Source of the DNA: Terriglobia bacterium
GTDB taxonomy: Bacteria > Acidobacteriota > Polarisedimenticolia > Polarisedimenticolales > JAIQFR01
Assembly: GCA_020073205.1 (NCBI GenBank)
Contig: JAIQFR010000003.1
Location: 1-64,000 of the forward strand
Direction: 5' to 3'
Length of the DNA stretch: 64,000 nucleotides
Shown: in pieces, positions 15,705-24,962 of the stretch
Layout of the letters: each line of letters starts with the position of its first letter
Position numbering within the stretch: position 1 is the stretch's first letter
Program-made: the position numbers and the translations under genes
The notes under the pieces: generated by a model
The model's database searches: none
What the model was told of the DNA's origin: nothing
What the model saw: only the letters and a program-made list of their open reading frames with translations

Positions 15705-18700
15705 TCACGGACACGCGTTGTTGGTGACGTGGCTCACGATCCCGGGACAGGCCGCGGACGCGCCGGCGTACACGATCTCGCTCCCCGATATCGTGCGGCC
15801 GTAGCTTCCGTCCGCGCTCCCGCCGTCGGTCGCGGCGACGAGGAACCAGGAGCCGTCCGGGATCGCGAGCGTGGCCGAGCCGGTCGGCGGAAGTCCGCAG
15901 GCGCCGCCGTTGAACGCGGTGAAATTCCCGATCGTCCCACGATAGACGTCGACCGCTGCCGCCGGACACTGCGACGCGTCCCAGGTCAAGACGACGCTCG
16001 CGCCGCTTCTCGAGGCCCTCAGGGGCTGGCCCGGCACGATGGCGCCGTCAGGGATCGGCGGAGGCCCGGCGGCGGCGCTGGCACAGGCGCCGGGGACCAT
16101 GGCCCCCGCGACCGCGACGTCGTCCACCTGCCAGCTTCCGCCGGGGTACAGGTAGTCCCCCGAGAGATGGAACCGGACCTTAACCTCGCCTCCCGCCCAG
16201 TTCGCGAGGGAGGCGGTGTACGCCGTGTACGTGGCCTGGGGCCCCGTGAAGTAGTTCCCCGGGTTCTGCGTCGTCGCGCAGTCGTTGAACGGGAAATCGA
16301 CCGTCGCGGGGTAGTTCGGCGCGAGCGGCACTCGCGTCCAGTTGACGAACGACGGTCCGGCTGCGATCTCGACCTGCCCGAGGGAGCCCTCGCGGCCGAA
16401 GATCTCCCCGGAGGGGTCGTACTCGAGATCGTGTTTCGTCCAGAACTGGAGTGCGGGGCCCTGTCCGGGATCGGCGAGCACGAGGACGGGGGTGGCGAGG
16501 TCGGCGCAAATCCCCGCGGAGCTGGATGCGTTGTACGTCTTGGGCCCCGCGTGGCCCCCGGCCGGGGAGGCGGACCAGGGTGGCGTCGCGTCCATCTTGG
16601 CGGATCCCGTGTCGCCGGCGTCGTCGGACCAGGTTCCCAGCGTCGGGGGACCGTCGGGGGACGCCGCCAACGCCGTCGTGTTCATCTCCTCGTTTCCCCC
16701 CCGGCACGGACCGCCGTGGCCGCTCGACGCGTCCTCGGCCCGGACGACGTACCAGCGAATCGAGCCGTCGACGAGGTCGACCGAGTCGGTGAACGACGAC
16801 CCGACGAGGCAGCGTGCGATGCGGCTTTGGGGTCCCGGCGCGAAGGTGCTCGCCCCCCCGCGATACACGTTGTAGCGAACGTCACCGGGGCAGTAAGCGG
16901 TCGCAGGGTCCCAGCTCAGGACGACGGTGCAGCTCGGAAGGCCCGCGCTCTCCGCGGCCTTGATCCCCCGAAACGAGGGCGGGAGGGTGCAGTCGCCGGC
17001 GGGCACGACCGACGCACACGGCGACCGCCCCGACTCGCAGGTCCCCGAGGGGTCCGACGCGGCGGTGACGACGTAGGTGTAGGTCACGCCGCCGTCGACC
17101 GTCGTGTCGAGGAACGACGGGTCGGTCACCGCGCTCGCGACCGGCGTGTACGGTCCGCCCGGGCAGGGGCCGAAGCTGCGATAGACGTTGTAGGCCGCCG
17201 CCCCGGCGACGGCGCCCCAGGAGACGAGCACCTGGCGGTCCGCGGGGGTCGAGAGCGACGGCGCTCCGGGCGCCGTGGGAGCCGGGCAATCGGCGAGAGC
17301 GCCCCGAACGACCAGCGCGAACGGCTGCGGCGCCCAGGGGACCGCGACACCGCGGACGCGGACCACCCATCGTCCTGCCGCGGGGGCGTCGAACACCAGC
17401 CGCTCGACGACGTTGCGCGCGTCGTGGGGTGCCGCGGGGTTGGTGGTGGGGACCGGGAGCCCGCTCGTCGGGTCGAGGGTCTGGAACCAGACGTTCCCGG
17501 CGGGGTCGACGACCTCGAGCTCGATCTCGTTCACCCTCGCGACCGCGGCGCCGATCGCCGCGGGATAGTCCGTCCAGACGAGCGTCGCGCGGAACGGAGA
17601 GCCCGCGGAAACGTCGTACGCGTGGGTGACCACGCTCCCCGTCGTGATCCCCTCCCGGCGGTCGTCGACGCGGAGCCTGAACGTGCCTCCCGCGAAGGCG
17701 AGCGTCCGGTCGAGCTGCGCGCGGCCGTACCCGGCGGTGAAATCCGGGTTGGGCGCCGAGGTGCCGAGGGCGACGGCGCCGTCGACCAAGATCGCCTTCA
17801 AGAGGGCCGCGCTCGGGGCGAAGCCCAGCGCGGGATTGCGCGCGCCGCCCGGATAGAATCCCGCCGTGAAGTACTCCCGCACGAGCGCCGCGAGCCCCGC
17901 GACGGTCGGAGCCGACATCGACGTGCCGTCGAGGGAGCAGCTCGCGCAGTTGTTCGAGAAGAGGCTCGCGTCGGACGCGGCGGAGACCGTGGACTCGCCC
18001 TGCGCCGCGATCGTCGGCGCCAGCCGGCCGTCCTCCACCGGGCCCGGGCTCGTGAAATCCGACGGGGTCGAGGCGGAGGTCCCGTGGCCGACGGCCCCCA
18101 CCGAGATCGGATTCTTGGCGTTCGCGGGCGTGCCGACCGAGATCGGCGGAGGGCAGTAGAGCCCGGCGTTGCCGGCAGCAGCGACGAGCAGCAGGTCGGG
18201 GTGGCTCCACATGGCGAGGTCGGCGTCGCGCGCGTACGAGTCGTACGGCATCGTGCATCCCGGGATGCACTCCCCGAGGAGGTCGAAGCACGCCGCGCCC
18301 CAGGAGTCGGAGTGGACGCGGGCGCCGGTCTGGTACGCGACGTCGGCCAGGTTCCACAGCGTGCCGCCGAGGTTGTTGAGGTACTCGAAGCCGTCCCCCA
18401 TCTCCTCGACGACGAGCTTGGCGCCGGGCGCGAGGCCATCCCCGCCGTTGCGTCCGGCCGTGGTGTACGCGGCGCAGTCGGCATACGGCGCCGCGTCGCC
18501 GGCGAGCGTTCCGGACGTGTGCGTGCCGTGCCCGGACGTGCCGGTGATGGTCGCGGGACACGTGTCCTCCTCCCCGGTAGGCCCGCCCGACCAGTTGTAG
18601 TAGAGGATGTCCTTGCGGCGGCCCGGCGCGGGCGCCGCGGCCGGGCAGGGCGCGCCGCCGCAGGCAACGACGGGGGGTGGGCCGTTGACCGTGTCGCGGA

Positions 18701-19499
18701 AGTAGCACGAGTCGTAGTCCTGGGCGATGTCGGCGATCGCCAGGATCTGGCCGCAGCCGAAGAGGCCGTGGTCGAAGATCGGCGTCTGCTGCGGCGACGG
18801 GCCGACGAACGACTGGTGAACCCAGACCGCGTCCTGGTTGAAGGGGCGGACCGGCTTCGCGATCTCGACGGCCTCCACCTCCGGAAGCGACGCGAGCGCC
18901 GAAAGGACCGCCGCGAGTTGGCCGGAGGGAACCGTGGCGGTCACGCGCCACGCGCCGTCCTTCCCCGACGGGGCGGCGATCGCGCCGAGACCGGCCAGGA
19001 CGCCGACCGCCCGCCGCTCCGGCTCGCCCGCGGCGAGGACGGCTCGAACGGGCGTCGGGCCCGGCGGCGAGCCGGCGCGCGAGGCGAGGCTCGGCTCGAT
19101 CTTGAGGTGCCGCGGAAGCTCGCCGAGCCAGGCCACGAACGGCAGGCGGCGGATCGACAGCTCCGCGCCCGGAGACACCCGGACCCGGTATCCGTTTCGC
19201 GGGAGGACGTCGAGCAGCTCCGCGCCCGCGGATTCGATCTGCCGCCGTTCGCTCGCGTCGAGGGGGGCGCGGGTGATGGCGACGAGGTACCGGCGGTCGC
19301 TCGCGCTCAGCGCGACGGTCGCCGGCGCGAACCAAGTGGGAGAGGACGCCTTGCTGTCGAAGGGGCGGAACGTTCCACTCGCGAGGTCGATCTCGAGGGG
19401 GGCTCCGGCGGACGTGGGGCCGGTGTCCGGTAGCGCGACGACGGCGGAAGCGGCAAGAAAGGGCCCGAGAAGGACGTACCGGAGCTTCATGCTGTGCAC
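15705..19499 (-). CDS. Secreted subtilisin-like (S8) serine protease with FnIII-like and C-terminal modules
   Basis: A protein of about 1264 residues with a signal peptide (to about residue 30). Residues 35-210 look like a pro-region. The S8 catalytic domain has Asp near 257 (LAIADIAQD), His near 324 (GHGTHTSG), the oxyanion Asn in AAAGNAG, and Ser near 527 (DGTSMSAPTVAG). A beta-sandwich of P-domain type (about 620-760), an FnIII-like domain with paired Cys (about 765-860), a second FnIII-like unit, a MAM/jelly-roll-like region and a C-terminal repeat starting PPPIPDG follow. I chose GTG 19499, 6 bases after GGAGGAG; ATG 19490 lies 15 bases away and is the alternative. It probably degrades extracellular protein. 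Confidence 0.93.
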   Translation of the reverse strand: MHSMKLRYVLLGPFLAASAVVALPDTGPTSAGAPLEIDLASGTFRPFDSKASSPTWFAPATVALSASDRRYLVAITRAPLDASERRQIESAGAELLDVLPRNGYRVRVSPGAELSIRRLPFVAWLGELPRHLKIEPSLASRAGSPPGPTPVRAVLAAGEPERRAVGVLAGLGAIAAPSGKDGAWRVTATVPSGQLAAVLSALASLPEVEAVEIAKPVRPFNQDAVWVHQSFVGPSPQQTPIFDHGLFGCGQILAIADIAQDYDSCYFRDTVNGPPPVVACGGAPCPAAAPAPGRRKDILYYNWSGGPTGEEDTCPATITGTSGHGTHTSGTLAGDAAPYADCAAYTTAGRNGGDGLAPGAKLVVEEMGDGFEYLNNLGGTLWNLADVAYQTGARVHSDSWGAACFDLLGECIPGCTMPYDSYARDADLAMWSHPDLLLVAAAGNAGLYCPPPISVGTPANAKNPISVGAVGHGTSASTPSDFTSPGPVEDGRLAPTIAAQGESTVSAASDASLFSNNCASCSLDGTSMSAPTVAGLAALVREYFTAGFYPGGARNPALGFAPSAALLKAILVDGAVALGTSAPNPDFTAGYGRAQLDRTLAFAGGTFRLRVDDRREGITTGSVVTHAYDVSAGSPFRATLVWTDYPAAIGAAVARVNEIELEVVDPAGNVWFQTLDPTSGLPVPTTNPAAPHDARNVVERLVFDAPAAGRWVVRVRGVAVPWAPQPFALVVRGALADCPAPTAPGAPSLSTPADRQVLVSWGAVAGAAAYNVYRSFGPCPGGPYTPVASAVTDPSFLDTTVDGGVTYTYVVTAASDPSGTCESGRSPCASVVPAGDCTLPPSFRGIKAAESAGLPSCTVVLSWDPATAYCPGDVRYNVYRGGASTFAPGPQSRIARCLVGSSFTDSVDLVDGSIRWYVVRAEDASSGHGGPCRGGNEEMNTTALAASPDGPPTLGTWSDDAGDTGSAKMDATPPWSASPAGGHAGPKTYNASSSAGICADLATPVLVLADPGQGPALQFWTKHDLEYDPSGEIFGREGSLGQVEIAAGPSFVNWTRVPLAPNYPATVDFPFNDCATTQNPGNYFTGPQATYTAYTASLANWAGGEVKVRFHLSGDYLYPGGSWQVDDVAVAGAMVPGACASAAAGPPPIPDGAIVPGQPLRASRSGASVVLTWDASQCPAAAVDVYRGTIGNFTAFNGGACGLPPTGSATLAIPDGSWFLVAATDGGSADGSYGRTISGSEIVYAGASAACPGIVSHVTNNACP

Positions 19500-19731
19500 G
19501 GCGGCTCCTCCTCGCGCGGGGCGCGCGATGCTCGCGTTCCAATATAGGGCCCCGCCACCCGGCATCGGAACGGTCCTTTCATACTCCGGGAGCGTCGGCC
19601 GCGGTTTTGACCTGAGTCAGGACCCGGCGTCGCTCCGCGAATGGACTGCGGCCTTGCATCCTTCGACCTCGGATTTCGTAAACCCCCGTGGCGCGCCCGA
19701 ATCGACGCGCGACCGACCCGGGAGATGCCTC
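19500..19731. other. Divergent intergenic region between subtilase and PQQ-propeller genes
   Basis: This 232-bp region must hold promoters for both directions. On the minus strand a TATATT hexamer lies near 19540-19545. On the plus strand TTGACC (19607-19612) overlaps a small palindrome CCTGAGTCAGG (19611-19621). Neither has a clearly matching partner hexamer, so no promoter is called. Confidence 0.3.
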
Positions 19732-21033
19732 ATGAGACGCGTCGCGATTCTCGCTCTGCTGGCCATGGCCTCGGTTCCCACGCCGGCTCAGACGACCTTT
19801 CACGGCGACAACGCCCGGACGGGGGTCTACGGCGCCCCCGGTCCGAGGACGTTCGGCGGCGTCAAGTGGGCCTTCAAGGCCGGCGGGCCGATCTTGACCT
19901 CGCCCGCCGTCGCCGACGGCGTCGTCTACATCGGCAGCCTGGACGGCCACCTCTACGCCGTCGACCAGGAGAGCGGCAAGGAGAAGTGGAACTTCAAGTC
20001 GCGAATGCCGATCGCCTCGTCGCCGGCGGTGGCGGGCGGCACGCTCTACTTCGTGTCGTCGGCCGGTGCTCTGGCCGCGATCGACGTCGCGACCGGAATG
20101 CCGCGGTGGGTCTTCGCCACGGAATTCGAGAGGAAGTTCGAGGCGAAGAGCCTTCACGGCTACCTCTCGCCGGCCCAGACCATCCCCGACGCGTGGGACG
20201 TCTTCACGTCGTCGCCGGCGGTCGCGGACGGCAAGGTCTACTTCGGCAGCGGCGACGGCAACGTCTACGCGGTCGACGCGACCACCGGCGTGCTCCAGTG
20301 GAAGTTCGCGACGAAGGACGTCGTGCACGCCTCCCCCGCGGTGGCCAACCACACGGTCTTCGTCGGCAGCTGGGACAGCTACCTCTACGCGATCGACGCG
20401 GACACCGGCCAGGAGAAGTGGGCGTTCAAGACGGGCGAGGATCCCGCCATCCACAACCAGGTGGGCTTCCAGTCGTCCGCGGCGGTGGTGGACGGCACGG
20501 TGTACGTGGGGTGCCGCGACGCCCACGTGTACGCGGTGGATGCCGCCACCGGGCGCAAGAGGTGGGACTATCCGACCAGCAAGTCGTGGGTCGTCGGCAC
20601 CCCCGCGGTCCGCGACGGAACGGTGTACGTGGGGACCTCCGACAGCGCGCGCTTCATGGCGCTCGACGCGAGGACCGGCAGGCTGCGATTCAACTTCGAG
20701 GCGAAGGCGTACCTGTTCTCCTCGGCGGCTCTCGCGGGCGACCTGGCCTACGTCGGCGACCACAACGGCAGGCTGTACGCCATCGACGCGAAGACCGGGA
20801 AGCTGGCCTGGGAGTTCCGGACCGAGGCGTCGAAGGCGGACCCGCTCAAGGTGCTGAATCCCGACGGGAGCCTGAACCAGGAGTCGTTCGCGCCCGTCCT
20901 CGGCGATTTCGAGGACATGTACGTCGACTTCTATCGCTTCGTCTCCATCGGCGCGATCATGTCGTCGCCCGCCGTGGACCGCGGGACGGTCTACGTCGGC
21001 AGCATGGACGGGAACCTGTACGCGCTGCAGTGA
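19732..21033 (+). CDS. Exported PQQ-type beta-propeller protein (BamB-like repeats)
   Basis: A 433-residue protein with a signal peptide ending near residue 20 (PTPAQ). It consists of repeats of about 40-55 residues with the pattern SPAVADGVVYIGSLDGHLYAVD followed by TGxxxW, the PQQ/pyrrolo-quinoline repeat of eight-bladed propellers. Such proteins are either BamB-like scaffolds or PQQ-dependent dehydrogenases. There is no adjacent bam gene and no obvious dehydrogenase Cys-Cys or heme motif, so the catalytic role is open. The ATG follows GGGAGATGCCTC. The last blade ends SMDGNLYALQ. The next gene starts 37 bp further on and may be co-transcribed. Confidence 0.9.
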   Translation: MRRVAILALLAMASVPTPAQTTFHGDNARTGVYGAPGPRTFGGVKWAFKAGGPILTSPAVADGVVYIGSLDGHLYAVDQESGKEKWNFKSRMPIASSPAVAGGTLYFVSSAGALAAIDVATGMPRWVFATEFERKFEAKSLHGYLSPAQTIPDAWDVFTSSPAVADGKVYFGSGDGNVYAVDATTGVLQWKFATKDVVHASPAVANHTVFVGSWDSYLYAIDADTGQEKWAFKTGEDPAIHNQVGFQSSAAVVDGTVYVGCRDAHVYAVDAATGRKRWDYPTSKSWVVGTPAVRDGTVYVGTSDSARFMALDARTGRLRFNFEAKAYLFSSAALAGDLAYVGDHNGRLYAIDAKTGKLAWEFRTEASKADPLKVLNPDGSLNQESFAPVLGDFEDMYVDFYRFVSIGAIMSSPAVDRGTVYVGSMDGNLYALQ

Positions 21034-21069
21034 CGGGGGCCCGGCGGCGGTCCCCGAAGGGAGGCGAAA

Positions 21070-21612
21070 GTGAGGAAGCTCCTGATCGGGATGGCGATCG
21101 CGCCGGCGCTCGTCCTCGCGGCGGCCGCGCCGGCCGTATCCGCGGGGCAGGGGACGGCGGAGGACGGGGCCTGTGCCCAGCTGATATCGTCGATCGAGAG
21201 CCTGAAGGCGATGCTCGGCCAGGAGTCGAAGGCCAGAACGGCGGAGCGGGAGTCGCAGCGGATGCAGCTCGTCGTGACGCTCCTCGGCCTGCGCTACCGG
21301 AACATCGAGGGGGTCGAGTCCCGGCTGCGGACCCTCGACAGCGAGGAAGACGACGTCCGAGGCGGCATGGCCAGGCTCGGGGCCCAGCTCGATGCTCTCG
21401 ACGAGCTCGCGCGGACGTCCCCTGAAACTCCTCCCGATCCGCAGCGCAGGGGGCAGAAGGCCTCGTTCGAAGCGGACCTCAAAGCCCTCGAGGAGCGGGC
21501 GAAGGGTATTCGGGAGCGGCGGGCCACCTATCAGGGGCAGCTCGCCCTCGAGCGGCGCGACATCGAGAAGCTCGAGGCGGTCGTGCGCGACTGGATCGAG
21601 AAGGCGCCGTAG
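21070..21612 (+). CDS. Small exported coiled-coil protein, unknown function
   Basis: A 180-residue protein with a GTG start preceded by GGGAGGCGAAA. It has a clear signal peptide (MRKLLIG to AVSAGQ, cleavage near 25). The mature part is rich in Glu, Arg, Leu and Ala and predicts long helices or coiled coil, in two blocks (about 35-105 and 130-178) separated by a Pro-rich turn SPETPPDP. One Cys follows the signal (C35). I recognise no family. It probably shares a transcript with the propeller gene 37 bp upstream. The stop is about 100 bp before the trp leader. Confidence 0.75.
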   Translation: MRKLLIGMAIAPALVLAAAAPAVSAGQGTAEDGACAQLISSIESLKAMLGQESKARTAERESQRMQLVVTLLGLRYRNIEGVESRLRTLDSEEDDVRGGMARLGAQLDALDELARTSPETPPDPQRRGQKASFEADLKALEERAKGIRERRATYQGQLALERRDIEKLEAVVRDWIEKAP

Positions 21613-21679
21613 CGGCCGGTCTCCGCCGATCCCTCGCTCCATTCGATCCTCGAGCACGCCTTCACCTCGGGGCGGGCAC

Positions 21680-21710
21680 TTGTCGAATCGTCCTTTTCGA
21701 CGAGTATTAA
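21680..21710 (+). promoter_or_regulatory. Candidate trp operon promoter
   Basis: TTGTCG (21680-21685) and TATTAA (21705-21710) are separated by 19 bp, a wide but possible spacing. The interval holds an inverted repeat GTCGAA-N8-TTCGAC. If correct, transcription would begin at or very near the leader GTG (21715), giving a nearly leaderless message. Hexamer matches are moderate, so this is tentative. Confidence 0.35.
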
Positions 21711-21714
21711 GGGC

Positions 21715-21792
21715 GTGAGCGAAACGACGGGCCGTCCGGTCTCCGGGTCTCGGTGGTGGTGGAACAGCCACCGGGAGGCGGTCGTGCGCTGA
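21715..21792 (+). CDS. trpL: trp operon leader peptide with three consecutive Trp codons
   Basis: A 25-codon frame, GTG to TGA, encoding MSETTGRPVSGSRWWWNSH and a short Arg-rich tail. Codons 14-16 are TGG TGG TGG (21754-21762). It lies directly before trpE and is followed by mutually exclusive hairpins, so it is the classical sensor of charged tRNA-Trp. AAGGGC sits immediately before the GTG, closer than a normal Shine-Dalgarno, so initiation may be leaderless or weak. The peptide is not expected to have another function. Confidence 0.85.
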   Translation: MSETTGRPVSGSRWWWNSHREAVVR

Positions 21793-21849
21793 CGTAGCTC
21801 CGACATTCGGCTTGTTCACACGACCCGCCTCCCCGGAGGCGGGTTTTTT
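21751..21849 (+). promoter_or_regulatory. trp attenuator: alternative hairpins and leader region
   Basis: Region 1 contains the Trp codons; CGGTGG (21751-21756) can pair with CCACCG (21768-21773). Region 2 (21771-21784) can instead pair with region 3 (21821-21836) as three helical blocks, TCG/CGA, AGGCGG/CCGCCT and CCGGG/CCCGG, interrupted by single-base bulges. Region 3 also forms the terminator stem with region 4. A ribosome stalled at Trp codons would free region 2 to form the antiterminator, allowing trpE transcription when tryptophan is scarce. The pairings are read directly; the mechanism follows the known enterobacterial model. Confidence 0.85.
21824..21849 (+). terminator. Intrinsic terminator of the trp attenuator
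   Basis: The stem CCCGCCTCC / GGAGGCGGG (21824-21832 and 21835-21843) closes on a minimal loop and is followed at once by six T residues (21844-21849). It lies 18 bp before the trpE start. It is the only textbook Rho-independent terminator seen in the window. Confidence 0.9.
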
Positions 21850-21866
21850 GTCTTCTTGGAGCCGTG

Positions 21867-23350
21867 ATGAAGACGCTCCGCGAGGTCCGGCGAGAGTTGA
21901 GGGACGGCGTCAACGTGGTCCCCCTGACGAGGGAGATCCCGGCGGACACGCTCACGCCCGTCGCGGCGTTCCTGCGGCTCCAGGACGAGAAGGCGCCGTC
22001 GTTCCTGCTGGAGAGCGTCGAGGGGGGCGAACGCCTCGCGCGGTACTCCTTCCTCGGGACGCGCCCGTTCGAGACGCTCACCGTGCGACGGGGAAGGGTC
22101 AGGCAGAGGACGGCCGACGGGACGGAACGGGTCCTCGAAGGGCATCCGTTCTGGACCCTGGGCGAGGCCGTCGGCCGTCTCCGCGCGAAGACGGACCCGG
22201 CGCTTCCGCCCTTCTGCGGCGGGGCGGTGGGAACGATCGGCTACGAGATGTCGCGCCACCTCGAGCCGACCGTGCGCCTCGGCGAGCCGGACGTGCCCGA
22301 GGCGGAGCTTAAGCTCTTCCGGAACGTCGTGGCGTTCGACCACCTGCGCCAGAGGATGCTCCTCGTGGCGAACGTCGTTTCGGAGGGGAACCCGCCGCTC
22401 ACGGGAGCGTACCGGGCGGCCTGCGACGACCTGGACGAGATGGAGCACCTCCTGCGCCGTCCGTTCAGCGAGCGGAGCCGCCGCATCGCGCCGGACCGCG
22501 CCCGCTCCCGGCCCCCTTCCTACGCGATGGGACGGCCGGCCTTTCTCGAGGGGGTCGAGCGGCTGAAGCGCCACATCCGTGCCGGGGACATCTTCCAGGC
22601 GGTCCTCTCCGAGAGGATCGAGGTGCCGCTCCGCGCCACCCCTCTCGAGGTCTACCGCGCGCTCCGCTCGGCGAACCCCTCTCCCTACATGTTCCTCGTC
22701 GGCACGTCGGACGAGGCCATCCTCGGCGCCTCCCCCGAGATGCTCGTCAGGATCCACGGGCGCGCCGTCGAGACGCGGCCGATCGCCGGCACGAGGCGGC
22801 GGGGCGCCACCGAGGAGGAGGACCGCATCCTCGAGAGGCGTCTGATCGCTAGCCCGAAGGAGCGCGCGGAGCACGTGATGCTGGTGGACCTCGGCCGGAA
22901 CGACGTCGGCCGGGTCGCCCGCCCGGGGACCGTGCGCGTGTCGTCGTTCATGCAGGTCGAGCGCTACTCCCACGTCATGCACCTGGTCTCGAGCGTGCGC
23001 GGCCGGCTCCGCACCGGCGTCTCCGCCTGGCGGGCGCTTGCGGCCTGTTTTCCCGCAGGCACCGTCAGCGGCGCTCCGAAGATCCGCGCGATGCAGATCA
23101 TCGGGGAGATCGAGCCGGTCCCGCGGGGGCCCTACGCCGGGGCGGTCCTGTACCGGGGCTTCGGCGGGAACCTGGACTCGGCCATCGCCATCCGGAGCCT
23201 CGTCGTCCGGCGCACCCGTCAGGGACGGATGGCCCGCGTGCAAGCCGGCGCGGGGATCGTGGCGGACTCCGACCCGGAGAGGGAGCACGAGGAGGTCAGG
23301 AGCAAGTCCGCAGCGATTCGCGAGGCGATACGTGTCGCCGAGGGGCAGCC

Positions 23351-23354
<4 letters not shown>
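21867..23354 (+). CDS. trpE: Anthranilate synthase component I
   Basis: A 495-residue enzyme that makes anthranilate from chorismate with ammonia from TrpG. The tryptophan feedback motif LLES is at residues 47-50, so allosteric inhibition is expected. Catalytic-domain landmarks are AGDIFQAVLS, the motif ETRPIAGTRRRG, LVDLGRNDVGRV and AGTVSGAPKIRAMQII near the C-terminus. I chose ATG 21867, five bases after GGAG; GTG at 21864 is two bases from it. The first of eight overlapping or nearly overlapping genes, it follows the attenuator. It overlaps trpG by 4 bp. Confidence 0.96.
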
Positions 23355-23914
<560 letters not shown>

Positions 23915-23915
23915 C

Positions 23916-24962
23916 GTGCAGGACCTGTCCGAGTGCATCGACAAGGTATGCCGGCGGGAGACCCTTGGGCGCGAAGGGGCCAGGGTCGCGATGGACCGCC
24001 TCGTCTCCGGCGAGGTCTCCGAGGTCCAGGCGGCGGCGCTCCTCGGCGCGCTGGGCGCCCGCGGCGCCGACGAGGAGGAGCTGATCGGCTTCGCCCTGAG
24101 CCTCAGGGAGCACGCTCTCAAGGTGGAGATTCGGGGCCGGGCGCTGGTGGACACGTGCGGCACCGGCGGCGACGGCCTTCACACGTTCAATTTCTCGACG
24201 GCCGCCGCGCTCGTCGCCGCAGGAGCGGGGGCGGCGGTCGCGAAGCACGGGAACCGCGCCGTGTCGAGCCGGTCGGGCAGCGTTGAAGTGCTGGAGGCGC
24301 TCGGCGTCGTCGCGGACGCGCCGCCGGAGTCGGTGCGGCGCTCGATCGAACAGACCGGGTTCGGGTTCCTGTTCGCGCCGCGCTTCCATCCGGCCATGAG
24401 GAACGTCGCACCGGTGCGCCGGGCGCTCCGCGTGCGCACGGTGTTCAACTTGCTCGGGCCCCTCGCGAACCCGGCGGGAGTGAAGCGCCAGGTCGTCGGC
24501 GTCTATGACGCCGCTCTCGTTCCGGTGATCGCGAGAGTCCTCGCCGGCCTCGGTGCGGCGCGCGCCATGGTGGTGCACGGCGAGGACGGCATGGACGAGC
24601 TCTCGCTGGCGTCGGCGACCCACGTCGCGCACGTGGACGCCGTCCGGGGGATCTGGACGGAGACGCTCGTGCCCGGGGACGCCGGGCTGCGTCCGGCCGG
24701 TGCCGCCGCGCTCCGGGGCGGCGGCCCGGCCGAGAACGCCCGCCATCTCGAGGAGCTCCTACTGGGGAGAAGCGGGCCGCTCGCCGACGGAGCGAGCCTG
24801 AACGCGGGCGCGGCGCTCGTGGTGGCGGGGATCGCGGCCACGGTCCGGGAGGGCGTGGCCCTCGCGCGGGAGAGCATCATGTCGGGACGCGCGCACGAGG
24901 TCCTGGTCAAGCTGCGCCGGGAGGCCCACGGAACGACGACGCGCGAGGAGATCGCGTCGTGA
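23916..24962 (+). CDS. trpD: Anthranilate phosphoribosyltransferase
   Basis: A 348-residue enzyme transferring phosphoribosyl from PRPP to anthranilate. The glycine-rich PRPP loop is DTCGTGGDG, followed by FNFSTAAALVAA and KHGNRAVSSRSGSVEVLEALG. Other family marks are APRFHPAMRNVAPVR and FNLLGPLANP. The GTG start at 23916 follows GGAGG by about five bases. It overlaps trpC by 4 bp (GTGA). Confidence 0.95.
   Translation: MQDLSECIDKVCRRETLGREGARVAMDRLVSGEVSEVQAAALLGALGARGADEEELIGFALSLREHALKVEIRGRALVDTCGTGGDGLHTFNFSTAAALVAAGAGAAVAKHGNRAVSSRSGSVEVLEALGVVADAPPESVRRSIEQTGFGFLFAPRFHPAMRNVAPVRRALRVRTVFNLLGPLANPAGVKRQVVGVYDAALVPVIARVLAGLGAARAMVVHGEDGMDELSLASATHVAHVDAVRGIWTETLVPGDAGLRPAGAAALRGGGPAENARHLEELLLGRSGPLADGASLNAGAALVVAGIAATVREGVALARESIMSGRAHEVLVKLRREAHGTTTREEIAS

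Noticed and set aside
15729-19433. Very long plus-strand open frame opposite the subtilase gene
   Set aside because: Arg/Gly/Ala-rich shadow caused by high GC; no ribosome site or domain, while the minus strand has a full S8 protease.
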